Assembly: GCA_016795485.1 (NCBI GenBank)
Contig: JAEUHM010000040.1
Coordinates: 239,335 to 303,334 of the forward strand
Length of the DNA: 64,000 nucleotides
Direction of reading: 5' to 3'
Source of the DNA: Verrucomicrobiaceae bacterium
GTDB taxonomy: Bacteria; Verrucomicrobiota; Verrucomicrobiia; Verrucomicrobiales; Verrucomicrobiaceae
The notes below the pieces were generated by a model. That model made no database searches. It was given only the letters and a program-made list of their open reading frames with translations, and had not been told where the DNA came from. Positions 7,700 to 17,350 of this stretch are shown in pieces. Made by a program: the position numbers and the translations under genes. Within the stretch, counting starts at the first letter, position 1, and every line of letters starts with the position of its first letter.

Positions 7700-10564
7700 A
7701 TGCACCGACTGCTACCCTTTTTCCTGGCTTCTACCTCACTCCTTCATGCCGAAGGAGGGTTTCTCTCAAACATCAGGCAGCTCACCTTTGATGGAAAGCG
7801 CGCCGGTGAGGGCTATTTCAGTGCGGATGGCTCCAAAATGATCTTCCAGTCTGAGCGGGAAGAGGGCAATCCCTTCTACCAAATCTACCTGATGGACCTC
7901 GAGACCGGAGACCAGGAGCGTATCTCGCCTGGAATGGGCAAGACCACTTGCGCTTGGATTCATCCAGACGGCAAACGTGTTCTATTTGCCAGCACTCATC
8001 TGGACCCGCAATCCAAGGCACTTCAAGAGGCCGAGATTGCGGACCGCAAATCTAACCGGGTGCGGAAATACTCCTGGGACTATGATGAGCACTACGACCT
8101 CTTTGAGTACTCACTGGTAGACAAAACCACTCGTCAGTTAACAAGAGAGCGCGGCTACGATGCTGAGGGCTGCTGGTCACCCGATGGCACCAAGGTCGCT
8201 TTTGCGTCCAATCGTGCTGCCTATCAGGAAAAACTCTCTGAAGCAGACCAGAAGCGGATGGAAATAGACAAGTCCTACTTCATGGACATCTACATTGCCG
8301 ATGCTGACGGCTCGAACGCCAAGCGACTCACCAACGTACCCGGTTACGATGGAGGTGTATTTTTCAGCCCGGATGGCAACCGTCTTTGCTGGAGGAGATT
8401 CGACGAGAAGGGCATGATCGCTGAGGTCTGGACGATGAACGTCGATGGCACTGATCAAAAGCAGATTACCAAGCTCGGCGCGATGAGTTGGGCTCCGTAT
8501 TTCCACCCCAGCGGTGAGTATTTGATCTTCACCACCAACTTGCACGGGTTCGATAACTTTGAGCTCTATATCGTAGATGCACAGGGAACTGGAAAACCCG
8601 TGCGTGTCACCAACGAGCCGGGATTCGATGGCCTGCCTGTGTTTGCTCCTAATGGTAAGCAACTCGCGTGGACCATAGATCGCACCAACAACAAAGCCGG
8701 GCAGATTCATCTGGCAGACTGGAATCACGAAGCTGCTCTGCAGGCGCTGAAGTCGTCCAGTAGCCCAGAGGTCAAAGCAGAAGACCTCCGGTCCCACGTG
8801 GAATACCTCGCATCCGACAAGCTGGATGGCCGCCTTACCGGCACCGAAGGCGAAAAGCTAGCCACACAGTACGTTGCTGACTTTTTTGCCTCGCTCAAAC
8901 TCGTACCCGCGGGGGACAAAGACACATGGTTCGATGACTTTGATTTCACTGCCGGAGTCGCGCTCGATGACGGGAACACTCTGACGCTCGGCAGCAAGTC
9001 ATTGAAGACAGATGCCGACTGGCGACCTCTGAGCTTCTCCCAGACAGGAGAGTTGAAACCTGCTGGTGTCGTCTTTGCGGGTTATGGCATTGAAACCCCA
9101 GAGGAGGCGATGAATGCCGACGGCAAGAAGATTGAGACGTACAGCAGCTATGCTCACCTGGAAGTGAAGGACAAGTGGGTGCTCGTCTTCCGCTACCTGC
9201 CAGAGGGAATCACCAGCGAGCGGCGCAACGAACTCAATCGCTATGCCAGCCTGAGGCACAAGGCGCTCATCGCGCGGCAAAAAGGTGCGCGCGGTATCAT
9301 TGTGGTCAGTGGACCTAACAGCAAGGTGGTAGATCAGCTCGTTCCGCTGGCATTTGACGCATCTCTCGCGTCCTCTGGAATCGCAGCCATCAGTGTCACG
9401 GATGCAATCGGCAACGAAATGCTCAAGGCCGTCGGCAAGGACCTGAAAAGCCTCCAGGACAAACTCGACACGGGTGATCTCATGGGCGGCATTGAACTTG
9501 CCGGAGTCGCCCTTGGAGGCAAGATTGCCATCAAGCAAGAACGCAAGATGGGCCGCAATGTCCTGGCCATTCTTCCAGCAAAGGCCGAACCAGATCCACA
9601 CATCCCACCGCTCATTATTGGTGCTCACGTCGATCATCTCGGCAGCAAAGGAGGCTCAAACTCACGCGCCAAGGGTGATGAAGCAGACAAGATTCACCAT
9701 GGTGCCGACGACAATGCTAGTGGTACGGCAGGTATGATGGAGATCGCTCAGTGGCTGGCTGACCAAAAGGCCACTGGCAAGCTACAGATGAAGCGGGACA
9801 TCATCTTTGCAGCCTGGAGCGGCGAGGAACTTGGGCTCTTGGGTAGCGGACATTTTGTGGAGAGCTTTGCTAAAATGATCACTGGCAAACCAGATGCCCA
9901 ATTGAAGGGCATGTTCGCCGCCTGTCTCAACATGGACATGATTGGCCGCTTCCATCGCACCGTTGTGCTTCAAGGAGTTGGCTCTAGCACCTGGTGGCCC
10001 GGTGAAATCGAGAAGCGGAATGCACCCATCGGTCTACCCATCACCATCCAAACGGATGCTCATCTCCCAACTGACAGCACCACTTTTTACACACGGGGTA
10101 TCCCAACTCTAAATGCTTTCACGGGCAACCACGGCGACTACCACATGCCCAGTGACACTGCCGACAAGCTCGACTACGAAAAGGCAGCCCAAGTCAGTAA
10201 GCTCATGGGCCTGATCGCGCGCGGAATAGTCATCAGTGACAAAGCACCTGACTACGTGGCGATGGAAGCCCCGAAAAACCAAGCACGCGGAGGATTCCGC
10301 GTATACTTAGGCACCATCCCAGACTACTCACAGGGTGACACCAAAGGCGTGAAGCTCAGTGGCGTGTCTCCAGTAGGTCCAGCAGCCAAAGCTGGCGTCA
10401 AAGGTGGTGATATCATCATCAAGCTAGGCGGTAAAGACGTGCTCAACATCTACGACTACACGTCTATCATGGCCGAACTCAAAGTCGGCGTCCAAACTTC
10501 CATCATCGTCCAACGCGAGGGCAAAGAAGTGGAGATGAAGGTGATCCCGAGCTCACGAGACTGA
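7700..10564 (+). CDS. Secreted TolB-like propeller / M28 metallopeptidase / PDZ fusion
   Basis: Start set at the ATG at 7700, giving a short signal peptide (MHRLLPFFLASTSLLHA); the upstream in-frame extension to 7601 runs through the divergent promoter region. About 954 aa. Residues about 20-330 hold PD40/WD40-like propeller repeats (WSPDGTKVAFAS, FSPDGNRLCW, FHPSGEYLIFTT, FAPNGKQLAW). A PA-like inserted region follows, then an M28 aminopeptidase core: HVDH (His643, Asp645), GADDNASG (around Asp670-671), SGEELGLLGS with the catalytic/metal Glu pair, NMDMIGR, and GNHGDYHMPSD with the last metal His. The last ~95 residues form a PDZ-like domain (SPVGPAAKAGVKGGDIIIKLGG). M28 enzymes with this layout are exported di-zinc peptidases. 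The propeller-M28-PDZ order suggests substrate capture or gating, which is inference. Confidence 0.9.
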   Translation: MHRLLPFFLASTSLLHAEGGFLSNIRQLTFDGKRAGEGYFSADGSKMIFQSEREEGNPFYQIYLMDLETGDQERISPGMGKTTCAWIHPDGKRVLFASTHLDPQSKALQEAEIADRKSNRVRKYSWDYDEHYDLFEYSLVDKTTRQLTRERGYDAEGCWSPDGTKVAFASNRAAYQEKLSEADQKRMEIDKSYFMDIYIADADGSNAKRLTNVPGYDGGVFFSPDGNRLCWRRFDEKGMIAEVWTMNVDGTDQKQITKLGAMSWAPYFHPSGEYLIFTTNLHGFDNFELYIVDAQGTGKPVRVTNEPGFDGLPVFAPNGKQLAWTIDRTNNKAGQIHLADWNHEAALQALKSSSSPEVKAEDLRSHVEYLASDKLDGRLTGTEGEKLATQYVADFFASLKLVPAGDKDTWFDDFDFTAGVALDDGNTLTLGSKSLKTDADWRPLSFSQTGELKPAGVVFAGYGIETPEEAMNADGKKIETYSSYAHLEVKDKWVLVFRYLPEGITSERRNELNRYASLRHKALIARQKGARGIIVVSGPNSKVVDQLVPLAFDASLASSGIAAISVTDAIGNEMLKAVGKDLKSLQDKLDTGDLMGGIELAGVALGGKIAIKQERKMGRNVLAILPAKAEPDPHIPPLIIGAHVDHLGSKGGSNSRAKGDEADKIHHGADDNASGTAGMMEIAQWLADQKATGKLQMKRDIIFAAWSGEELGLLGSGHFVESFAKMITGKPDAQLKGMFAACLNMDMIGRFHRTVVLQGVGSSTWWPGEIEKRNAPIGLPITIQTDAHLPTDSTTFYTRGIPTLNAFTGNHGDYHMPSDTADKLDYEKAAQVSKLMGLIARGIVISDKAPDYVAMEAPKNQARGGFRVYLGTIPDYSQGDTKGVKLSGVSPVGPAAKAGVKGGDIIIKLGGKDVLNIYDYTSIMAELKVGVQTSIIVQREGKEVEMKVIPSSRD

Positions 10565-10653
10565 CATAAACGCGGCTGCTCACAGCTTTGGGAGAGTATC
10601 GATCTAAACTGCAACCTCCAAGGTAAACAACGAGTCTAATCTGAGAATGGTTT

Positions 10654-10680
10654 AAGGAGGGAGCTGAACCTATGGTTTAG
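10654..10680 (+). other. Intergenic region with a perfect Shine-Dalgarno and a two-codon minigene
   Basis: In the 170-bp gap before the two-TM protein, AAGGAGG (10654-10660) is followed 11 nt later by ATG GTT TAG (10672-10680). The octamer ATGGTTTA occurs twice (10647 and 10672). It may be a chance start-stop or a leader that parks ribosomes. Nothing else recognisable lies in this gap. Confidence 0.2.
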
Positions 10681-10734
10681 TCTACTAATGATACTTTGCC
10701 TTGCTCGGATCATTCACTTCGCCATTTGTAACTT

Positions 10735-11796
10735 ATGGAAAAGGATCCAATTAGAATCCGCCAAGCTGCACAGACGTTCAAAGCGTTTGTTGCGACTTTC
10801 CCGGATCCGTCGACCTCAGCAAGTGATTTAGCTGCACAAGGTTACAATGCTCAAAAAGTGGGAGAGACGGGTGGCTTAATTGATTCGCTCCGAAAATTGG
10901 TCGCGGATCTTGATAAGCTTGGCTCGCCCTCAGTCAGCGAACAGCTTGAAATAGTTCCTGAAGCGGTTCATCTGGCTATCGAGGGTAAACTTCAGAAGCT
11001 CACTTCGGACCTACAGTCTGACCTGCTCCAGAAAATTGGGGCCGCCGCTAGCCAACAAGCATACCAGTCATCAATTGGAGGCGATGCGCGACGGTACCAG
11101 CGTGAAGTTGAGTCGATAAGAGGCGATCTTTATATGAGTTTCCAATCGATATTCGCGACGGTTGATAGTGTCCTGCTAACCACTCACATAAATGATGCGA
11201 AGCTTTTGATCGCACAAGCATCGGAAGATGCTGCAAAGAACCTCGATGCTCTTTCAAAGGAGGCGTCCCGTTCAGTTCTCACACATCAAAACGTTACTGA
11301 ACTCGAGAAGGTGATTACGAACTACGAAACATCCACGACGATTTGGGCGTGGGCGTTCGCAATTGTGTCAATCGCAACCCTGAGAATGCTAGTCTGGATC
11401 GTCGCCGAAAATGATAAGTTTGGATTCTGCTTCGGGCCCATCTTTAGACCATTAAGCGCAAGTAGCGAATTGAGCGAGATTGCGAGCTATATGATCACGA
11501 AGATACTCCTGGCGTCATTCTTATTTGGCTTATGCGTTACCACAGCTCGGATGTATCAAGCGCATTGGCAGAATCTTATCATCAATCGTCAGAGACGTAT
11601 CGCCTGGGTCTCGTTTATGAGTCTCTACAAGTCGATCGATCTTGCTGACGCAGGTAGCAAGGAGCAATTGGTCATTCAAGCAGCCCAGTCAATCTTTGCT
11701 CACAACAACACAGGGTTCTTGCCGTCAGGGACAAATGAGTTTTCAAGTCTACCGTCTGCGTTAACCGAGTTTGCCAAGTTGGCCAAGAAAGAATGA
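10735..11796 (+). CDS. Two-TM membrane protein of unknown function with helical N-terminal domain
   Basis: Not recognised as a named family. The first ~200 of 353 residues are polar and helical, with heptad-like stretches (LTSDLQSDLLQKIGAAASQQ; EKVITNYETS). Two transmembrane segments follow: TIWAWAFAIVSIATLRMLVWIV near 203-224 and ITKILLASFLFGLCVTTARM near 257-276. The C-terminal cytoplasmic part has RRIAWVSFMSLYKSIDLAD and AAQSIFAHNNTGFL, a pattern I associate with uncharacterised bacterial membrane proteins that carry an 'R-x3-AF...IF...TGy' tail. No signal peptide. Its base composition is visibly more AT-rich than the genes on both sides, so it may have been acquired. It stands alone on the + strand, preceded by a 170-bp gap. 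Confidence 0.6.
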   Translation: MEKDPIRIRQAAQTFKAFVATFPDPSTSASDLAAQGYNAQKVGETGGLIDSLRKLVADLDKLGSPSVSEQLEIVPEAVHLAIEGKLQKLTSDLQSDLLQKIGAAASQQAYQSSIGGDARRYQREVESIRGDLYMSFQSIFATVDSVLLTTHINDAKLLIAQASEDAAKNLDALSKEASRSVLTHQNVTELEKVITNYETSTTIWAWAFAIVSIATLRMLVWIVAENDKFGFCFGPIFRPLSASSELSEIASYMITKILLASFLFGLCVTTARMYQAHWQNLIINRQRRIAWVSFMSLYKSIDLADAGSKEQLVIQAAQSIFAHNNTGFLPSGTNEFSSLPSALTEFAKLAKKE

Positions 11797-11982
11797 GGCC
11801 AAACTCAGCACCCAAGACGACACAGTAGTCGATCCTTCACGTGACCCCGTTGATGGTTTTTCCTTTCCTGCATTTTCAGGGCACAGAACCCCAGAAAGTG
11901 CGTTCTTGTGCTAAGTTTCACAGAAACCGGAGTAGTATCAAGGTCTACTAAGCTACAACTACTCTCTGGCGCGTATCAATGT

Positions 11983-12333
11983 CTATCGTGCAAACAGGCC
12001 GGGGGTGAAGCCGTAACCGACGTTGGTGATCTTTGTCACTGTTCCACTGGGACCAAAGATGACTGCTACGTTGTTGGTTTCTGCACCACCCAAGCGGAGC
12101 GGGATGAGCGCTTTCAGAATGTTGTTCTTTTGGTAATGCCAAGTGTCTGTGCCATTTAGAGTCGTAGACATAATGGGCGCTCCAAGAATGGACCTCACTT
12201 GCGCTTTGGTCATACCTCGTGTGACCTGAGTCTGCGCCATCCGGCCAAAAGCAGCGGGATCGGTGGAAGCCGCACAAGACACGAGGCACGCGATGCATAG
12301 GGCGCACAGACATTGGGACAATATTCTCGACAT
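11983..12333 (-). CDS. BamE/SmpA-like outer membrane lipoprotein
   Basis: Start taken at the ATG at 12333, which places a lipoprotein signal at the N-terminus (MSRILSQCLCALCIACLVSC), with LVSC as lipobox and Cys at about residue 20. The mature part contains VTRGMTKAQVRSILGAPIM and TDTWHYQ, the usual SmpA/OmlA/BamE pattern (G-M-T-x-x-x-V-x-x-x-L-G-x-P ... W-x-Y). About 116 aa, in the normal range. BamE-like proteins are small outer-membrane lipoproteins, some belonging to the beta-barrel assembly machine; others with the same fold have different jobs, so no symbol is given. It is divergent from the M36 peptidase gene with about 180 bp between the starts. Confidence 0.75.
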   Translation of the reverse strand: MSRILSQCLCALCIACLVSCAASTDPAAFGRMAQTQVTRGMTKAQVRSILGAPIMSTTLNGTDTWHYQKNNILKALIPLRLGGAETNNVAVIFGPSGTVTKITNVGYGFTPGLFAR

Positions 12334-12514
12334 GCAGAAGCTTGTCCCATGGCGGGCCGTGATTTCAACACGTTTTCCCACCAGCGTCAGGGTGCGCCGC
12401 ACTCACTGCCCTAGAAATCTAAGTCATCCTAACAATATTTGGCGATAACTACCCTGCGATTCGCCGCTCTGAGCCATGGACACGCCGCGGATTTGCGTCA
12501 TCATCTGCGTTACT

Positions 12515-15500
12515 ATGAAACGTTCAGGCATGACACTTTGGGCCTCAATCGTTGCCGCGGTGATTCTCGTGGTGCTGATGGTGATTTCTGGTATCTGGCT
12601 CGGCAGCGAGGATTCGGCAATGGCTCCTGAGGCGGCTAGCGTGAATCCCAACGCCACAGCGTCACGTGTGAAGATGCCGAGCCGACCTCCCAGGCCTCTA
12701 CTGAAGCCTTTGGATGTGAGAGACGCGGTGGTTCAACTCAAGACCCTTGCGGCGAACCGACTCGCTGAGGTCGAGCAGATGAAAAATGACATTCCTGGAG
12801 TACAGGTGAGCTTTGATGAGCTGACTGGCTCTCCCTCACGCATCCAAGCCACTGGGCGCTTCCTCACGGGGCCAGCAGCGGCTGGTATGACTCCACGAGA
12901 GATCATTGAGTCGTTCATTCAGCGCTATCCGCTGGTGTTTGGTCATGGTCCTGCAGTTATGGCTCAGACTCGTGTGCAGCGGGATGACAAATCGAGTCAC
13001 GGCAAGATGCAGACATTGGTCTGGAATCAGGAAGTGGAAGGTATTCCGCTCTATCGCACCACTTTTCAGGCCAACCTCGCTGCCAACGGCGAGATTATCA
13101 CGATAAGCAGTCGTTTGCTGGCTTCTCCAAGAGCGAACACGTCAACTCCAACCTTGTCTGTGGCAGAAGCTGTCTCGCGGGCTGCACGAGTCTTGGGCGA
13201 TACGATCCCAGCCGCTAGCGTGAAGGCACAGGACCAACCAAAAGGCAGAGAGCGGAAGCAGAAGTTTCAGGCACAGGGCATCAGCGATACCTTTGCGTTG
13301 TTGACTTACTTTCCGATGAATGACAGCGAGGTGAGACTCGGCTGGGACGTGACTTTGGCGAGTCTAGCTCGGAATGAAATGCATCGGGTTGTGGTAGATG
13401 CCGTCACGGGTGAACCGTTGGTGCGGACGAATCTCACCAATACCATCAGCAATGCCACTTATAACGTGTATGGCGATGCCACGACGATTCAGCCGTTCGA
13501 CAGCCCGGCTCCCATGAGCCCAAGTCACCAGGAACCTCTCACGAGCCAGCCGCCAGTGGTTGCGAGACAATCTGTCACGACACAGGCGCTGAGCACGACG
13601 GCGTCTCCGAACGGTTGGGTAGCCGATGGTGCCAATCCCGAGACGATTGGCAACAACGTAGCTGCTCACTCCGATGTGACGAATGACAACATCGCAGACT
13701 TGCCCCGGCCCAACGGTGGTAGCGGTAGGAACTTCAACTTTGCCATGGATTTGGCACAGGCACCTTCGACATATCGTAGCGCCGCCATCGTCAATCTATT
13801 CTACGTTAACAACTGGCTACATGACAAACTCTATGGCTACGGGTTCACGGAGTCTGCGGGGAACTTCCAGACCAACAACTTTGGCAAGGGCGGCTCTGGA
13901 AGTGACGCAGTGCTAGCAGATGCACAAGACGGTGGGGGCTTTGACAATGCCAACTTCTTCACTCCCGCAGATGGTTCGCCAGGAAGGATGCAAATGTATT
14001 TGTGGGATGGCCCAAGCCCAGATCGAGATGGTTCGTTCGATGCCCAGATCATTGTTCACGAATATGTCCATGGATTGAGCAATCGTCTGGTCGGCGGAGG
14101 TCTAGGAATCGTTGAACAGGTCCCGCGCGGCATGGGTGAAGGCTGGTCTGACTTCTATGCTTTGGCCCTGCTGTCTAAGCCCACAAGCAGCGAGGATGAC
14201 GCAGTGGCAATGGGCGGATACTCGACGTTCCTGTTGAGCGATCAGGAGACAAACTACTACTTTGGAATCCGCCGCTATCCATACAGCCCCGACAAGAGCA
14301 AGAATCCGCTCACTTTTCAGGATGTTAATTCATTCACCGCTCGCTTTCACGACGGTGTTCCACTCAGTCAGCGTTACACGGCCTCGAATGATGACCCCAG
14401 TCAGGTTCACCGCATGGGAGAGATTTGGTGCAATACCCTTATGGAAGTGCGCCGCCTCTTGATCAAGAAACATGGCTACAACACTGGCAATGATTTGGTT
14501 CTGCAACTGGTCACGGATGGCATGAAGCTCTCACCCGTTGACCCGACTTTTGTTGAAGCCAGAGATGCCATCATCCAAGCCGACCTCGTTCTGTCTGGTG
14601 GGACGAACGCACAGGAGTTGTGGGCTGGATTTGCCAAGCGTGGATTGGGCGAGAGCGCGGTGACTCCTGCGAATGATGACACTGACAATGTGGAGGAAGC
14701 GTATGACGCTCCCGGCGACATGACCATGACGCCCGTCATTGCCTTTCAGTCAAAGGCAACCCTAGGCGGCTCGTCGACTCCAGCCAAGCAAGTTTATCGC
14801 CTCAAGAACAACGGCACCACATCATTGCAATGGACTGCGTCCAAGACTCAACCTTGGACCACGGTGAAACCCACCTCTGGCACTCTTGGTGCAGGTAGAA
14901 CGGTGGAGATCACCTGGAGCTTAAACTCGGACATTGATGCACTCCCTCCGGGCGAGAAGCACGACATCCTGACCATTACAGATACAAACACAGGTGCCAC
15001 CCAAGCGCGCCCGCTCATCTTCAATCTCAACGCTAAGCCAGTCATCACAAGCCAACCGCTCACAGCGCTTCGGGCTGAGGGCACCTCTCCGAGTCATACA
15101 TTCACTATTAACTTCACGGGTACAAAGCCCATGACATTCCAGTGGTTCAAAGACGACAAGCGACTCTTCACCACAGCATCTTCGCTCAATCTTGGATTCC
15201 CTGACCTCATCGATGCCGGCACCTACAAAGCAAAGCTCACCAACCCTGCTGGCACGACCACCACGACCACAGCCCAACTCGCCGTGGTGAACACAGCTAG
15301 CCGAGTGATTCCCTTCAACGACGGCACGACCCTCACTGTCAACTTCCCCTACAAAGGCAAAGGTTTGATCTTCCAATGGCTCCGAAATGGCACGCCGCTC
15401 ACCAATGGAGACCTCAATCGCCGCGTATCAGGTGCGACTAGCCCCACGCTGAAGATCGCAAGATTCACCGCTGCCGATGTTGCCGCTGGCAATCTGTTTC

Positions 15501-17044
15501 AGTGCCAGGTGAATCTAGGAATGCTTCAACTGACGACTGGCAATCTCGAAGCACGCGTGCGTGACGCCCCTGTGTTAGCCGCTGTGGCAATGCCGCCCAC
15601 ACTGATGACCAGTGACTACGTGTCCCGGCCCATAAGCAACTTTATCACGCAGACCAACAATCAGGTGCAGCATCTTCCCACCAGCTACACCATCAGCGGG
15701 TTGCCACGCGGATTGACCTATGACCGCAAGACGGGATACATCACGGGCTATGCACGTGTGACGGGGCTTACTAGCGTCACGCTGACGATTCGTGCCACCA
15801 ACGCCGCAGGATCTGGCACCGTTACCGTCACCGTCCCATTCATGAGCCTGCCTGCATTGGCTTACGGCGAGTTCTTCGGGCTCATCAACCGTTCAAGCAC
15901 TGGCAACTCCAACCTCGGCAGTCTGATTCAGATGAATATCAGCAACGTGGGCACCATCACTGGAAAAATCCGTCGCGGCACCAAGTCTCTGCCACTGAAG
16001 TTCGTCTCATATGACTCATCCACTACCGGCAGCACCTTCTTCGCGTCAGCAACAGCACCCAGCGGACTCTCTACCCCGCTAAACGTCAGCCTCACCATCA
16101 CAACAACCACTGGCGCAATCACTGGCACGATTTCAGGCTTCGTGAAGGGAGGTTACTACAGCAGCAGCTTAACAGCCAAGCGCGCACCATGGACCAATAA
16201 AACCCCCAGCTACCTCGCCACTGATATTGAAGGGGCATACACCGCTCACCTGGTGTCAACCCTGAGCTCGGAGCCGACCTATCCGCAGGGCAGCTACCTG
16301 TTGCGTGGAAAACTCAACTCACTCGGCGAGCTTGCAGGAGCCGTGCGATTTGCGGATGGCACCAGCTACACTTACAGCACCACAGTCACTGGCCTTGGTG
16401 CTGCTCCCATGACGTGCGAGGTGCCTCTTCACATCTCCGGTTACTCCAACACCGGCAGTCTGCATGGTTTTGCCACTCTGAACCGCACCAACGGCTTCTT
16501 GGATGGCACGCCCACCTTTTTCAAGGCCTCACAACCCACTGGCAGCAGCACACGCAGCTACAAGTCGGGCGTACCTCTTCACACCGTGACTCTCACAGGC
16601 GGCCCTTGGGTAAAGCCTACCTCACCCACCCTCCTGCTCGGCGTCACCGATACAGGAAGCAACAATGCCAAGTGCGATTTCACCCGCGCTTTCATCAACA
16701 CGAGCTTCCTGGCTCCCGCTGGCACCTACACCGCGCCATTTCGTATTAAATCCGCTCCTGCCAACAGCATTGGACTGCCCAACCCGAACCCTGGCGGCTT
16801 GAGTCTCTCCCTCAACCTCACCACCGGCGAGTTCAGTGGCCGCTTCTCCACCAAGGATGACAACCCCGTCATCACCGGCACCCAACTCTTGAACCGCACC
16901 GCACCGTATTACGGCGTCATCGTCCAGCGCCTCAATCAAGGCCACGGCCACTTCAACCTCGCCCAACTCCCCAGCATCTCGCAAACCAACCCCAACAAAA
17001 CCACCATCCTCAGCGGCAAAGTCGTCATCAGCACCCCGCCTTGA
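12515..17044 (+). CDS. M36 (fungalysin-type) metallopeptidase with long Ig-like C-terminal tail
   Basis: Start at the ATG at 12515 gives an N-terminal membrane/signal segment (LWASIVAAVILVVLMVISGI); an upstream in-frame ATG at 12476 only adds a short segment. About 1509 aa. Residues about 60-290 resemble an FTP-type propeptide (inhibitor and chaperone in M36/M4). The catalytic domain has IIVHEYVHGLSNRL (zinc ligands His515 and His519, catalytic Glu516) and GMGEGWSDFY with the third ligand near Glu542, both diagnostic of M36. After about residue 740 come an ASPM/SPD2-type domain (NNGTTSLQWTAS), Ig-like domains (FQWFKDDKRL; FQWLRNGTPL), a putative-Ig domain (YTISGLPRGLTYDRKTGYI) and a C-terminal beta module (GEFFGLINRSS... 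to the end). That last module resembles the tail of the giant protein at the right edge of the window. Exported protease; the substrate is unknown. Confidence 0.9.
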   Translation: MKRSGMTLWASIVAAVILVVLMVISGIWLGSEDSAMAPEAASVNPNATASRVKMPSRPPRPLLKPLDVRDAVVQLKTLAANRLAEVEQMKNDIPGVQVSFDELTGSPSRIQATGRFLTGPAAAGMTPREIIESFIQRYPLVFGHGPAVMAQTRVQRDDKSSHGKMQTLVWNQEVEGIPLYRTTFQANLAANGEIITISSRLLASPRANTSTPTLSVAEAVSRAARVLGDTIPAASVKAQDQPKGRERKQKFQAQGISDTFALLTYFPMNDSEVRLGWDVTLASLARNEMHRVVVDAVTGEPLVRTNLTNTISNATYNVYGDATTIQPFDSPAPMSPSHQEPLTSQPPVVARQSVTTQALSTTASPNGWVADGANPETIGNNVAAHSDVTNDNIADLPRPNGGSGRNFNFAMDLAQAPSTYRSAAIVNLFYVNNWLHDKLYGYGFTESAGNFQTNNFGKGGSGSDAVLADAQDGGGFDNANFFTPADGSPGRMQMYLWDGPSPDRDGSFDAQIIVHEYVHGLSNRLVGGGLGIVEQVPRGMGEGWSDFYALALLSKPTSSEDDAVAMGGYSTFLLSDQETNYYFGIRRYPYSPDKSKNPLTFQDVNSFTARFHDGVPLSQRYTASNDDPSQVHRMGEIWCNTLMEVRRLLIKKHGYNTGNDLVLQLVTDGMKLSPVDPTFVEARDAIIQADLVLSGGTNAQELWAGFAKRGLGESAVTPANDDTDNVEEAYDAPGDMTMTPVIAFQSKATLGGSSTPAKQVYRLKNNGTTSLQWTASKTQPWTTVKPTSGTLGAGRTVEITWSLNSDIDALPPGEKHDILTITDTNTGATQARPLIFNLNAKPVITSQPLTALRAEGTSPSHTFTINFTGTKPMTFQWFKDDKRLFTTASSLNLGFPDLIDAGTYKAKLTNPAGTTTTTTAQLAVVNTASRVIPFNDGTTLTVNFPYKGKGLIFQWLRNGTPLTNGDLNRRVSGATSPTLKIARFTAADVAAGNLFQCQVNLGMLQLTTGNLEARVRDAPVLAAVAMPPTLMTSDYVSRPISNFITQTNNQVQHLPTSYTISGLPRGLTYDRKTGYITGYARVTGLTSVTLTIRATNAAGSGTVTVTVPFMSLPALAYGEFFGLINRSSTGNSNLGSLIQMNISNVGTITGKIRRGTKSLPLKFVSYDSSTTGSTFFASATAPSGLSTPLNVSLTITTTTGAITGTISGFVKGGYYSSSLTAKRAPWTNKTPSYLATDIEGAYTAHLVSTLSSEPTYPQGSYLLRGKLNSLGELAGAVRFADGTSYTYSTTVTGLGAAPMTCEVPLHISGYSNTGSLHGFATLNRTNGFLDGTPTFFKASQPTGSSTRSYKSGVPLHTVTLTGGPWVKPTSPTLLLGVTDTGSNNAKCDFTRAFINTSFLAPAGTYTAPFRIKSAPANSIGLPNPNPGGLSLSLNLTTGEFSGRFSTKDDNPVITGTQLLNRTAPYYGVIVQRLNQGHGHFNLAQLPSISQTNPNKTTILSGKVVISTPP

Positions 17045-17066
17045 TACCCCCCAGGCACCCAAGCCG

Positions 17067-17095
17067 AAGCCTCCGAGGTGGTCCGTCGGAGCCTT
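17067..17095 (+). terminator. Possible hairpin after the M36 peptidase gene
   Basis: A 10-bp stem with one mismatch (17067-17076 with 17086-17095, 9-nt loop) sits 22 bp after the stop codon. There is no clean T-tract after it, so termination is only a weak suggestion. Confidence 0.25.
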
Positions 17096-17111
17096 TGGGG
17101 TGGCTCTTGGG

Positions 17112-17350
17112 ACCCTAAGGGCCACCGCTCACCACCCTCAGGGCATCGACTCACCACCCTGGAAGGTTCCGATGACCAGCCCCAGGGCATCGATAAACCA
17201 CCCACAGGGGTCCCGCTAACTACCCCAAAGGCCCCCAAGCACCACCTTGAAGGGTGCCGATGACCTGCCCGAGGGGTGCAAATACCCTGCCTCAGGGGTA
17301 GGGTATCCCACCCCCAGAGCACCCGATCACCACCCCCAAGGCACCCCCTT
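17112..17350. repeat. Degenerate tandem array of ~22-nt units, each with a small CCC/GGG dyad
   Basis: The gene-free stretch 17045-17605 contains about ten consecutive units beginning ACC(A/C)CC. Clear 22-nt units are 17131-17152, 17153-17174, 17175-17196 and 17241-17262; others are 19-25 nt, and 25+19 restores two periods. Typical core: accaccctcagggcatcga. Each unit centres on an imperfect dyad such as CCCTCAGGG, CCCGAGGGG or CCTTGAAGG, and the C/G positions co-vary between units. The period is not a multiple of three, so it does not encode a protein repeat. There are no spacers, so it is not CRISPR. From 17351 to 17605 I see no gene, only a short stem-loop (TTGGG/CCCAA near 17424-17438). 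Confidence 0.65.

Noticed and set aside
17112..17350. Possible CRISPR array
   Set aside because: Units are contiguous with no unique spacers, are degenerate, and there are no cas genes.
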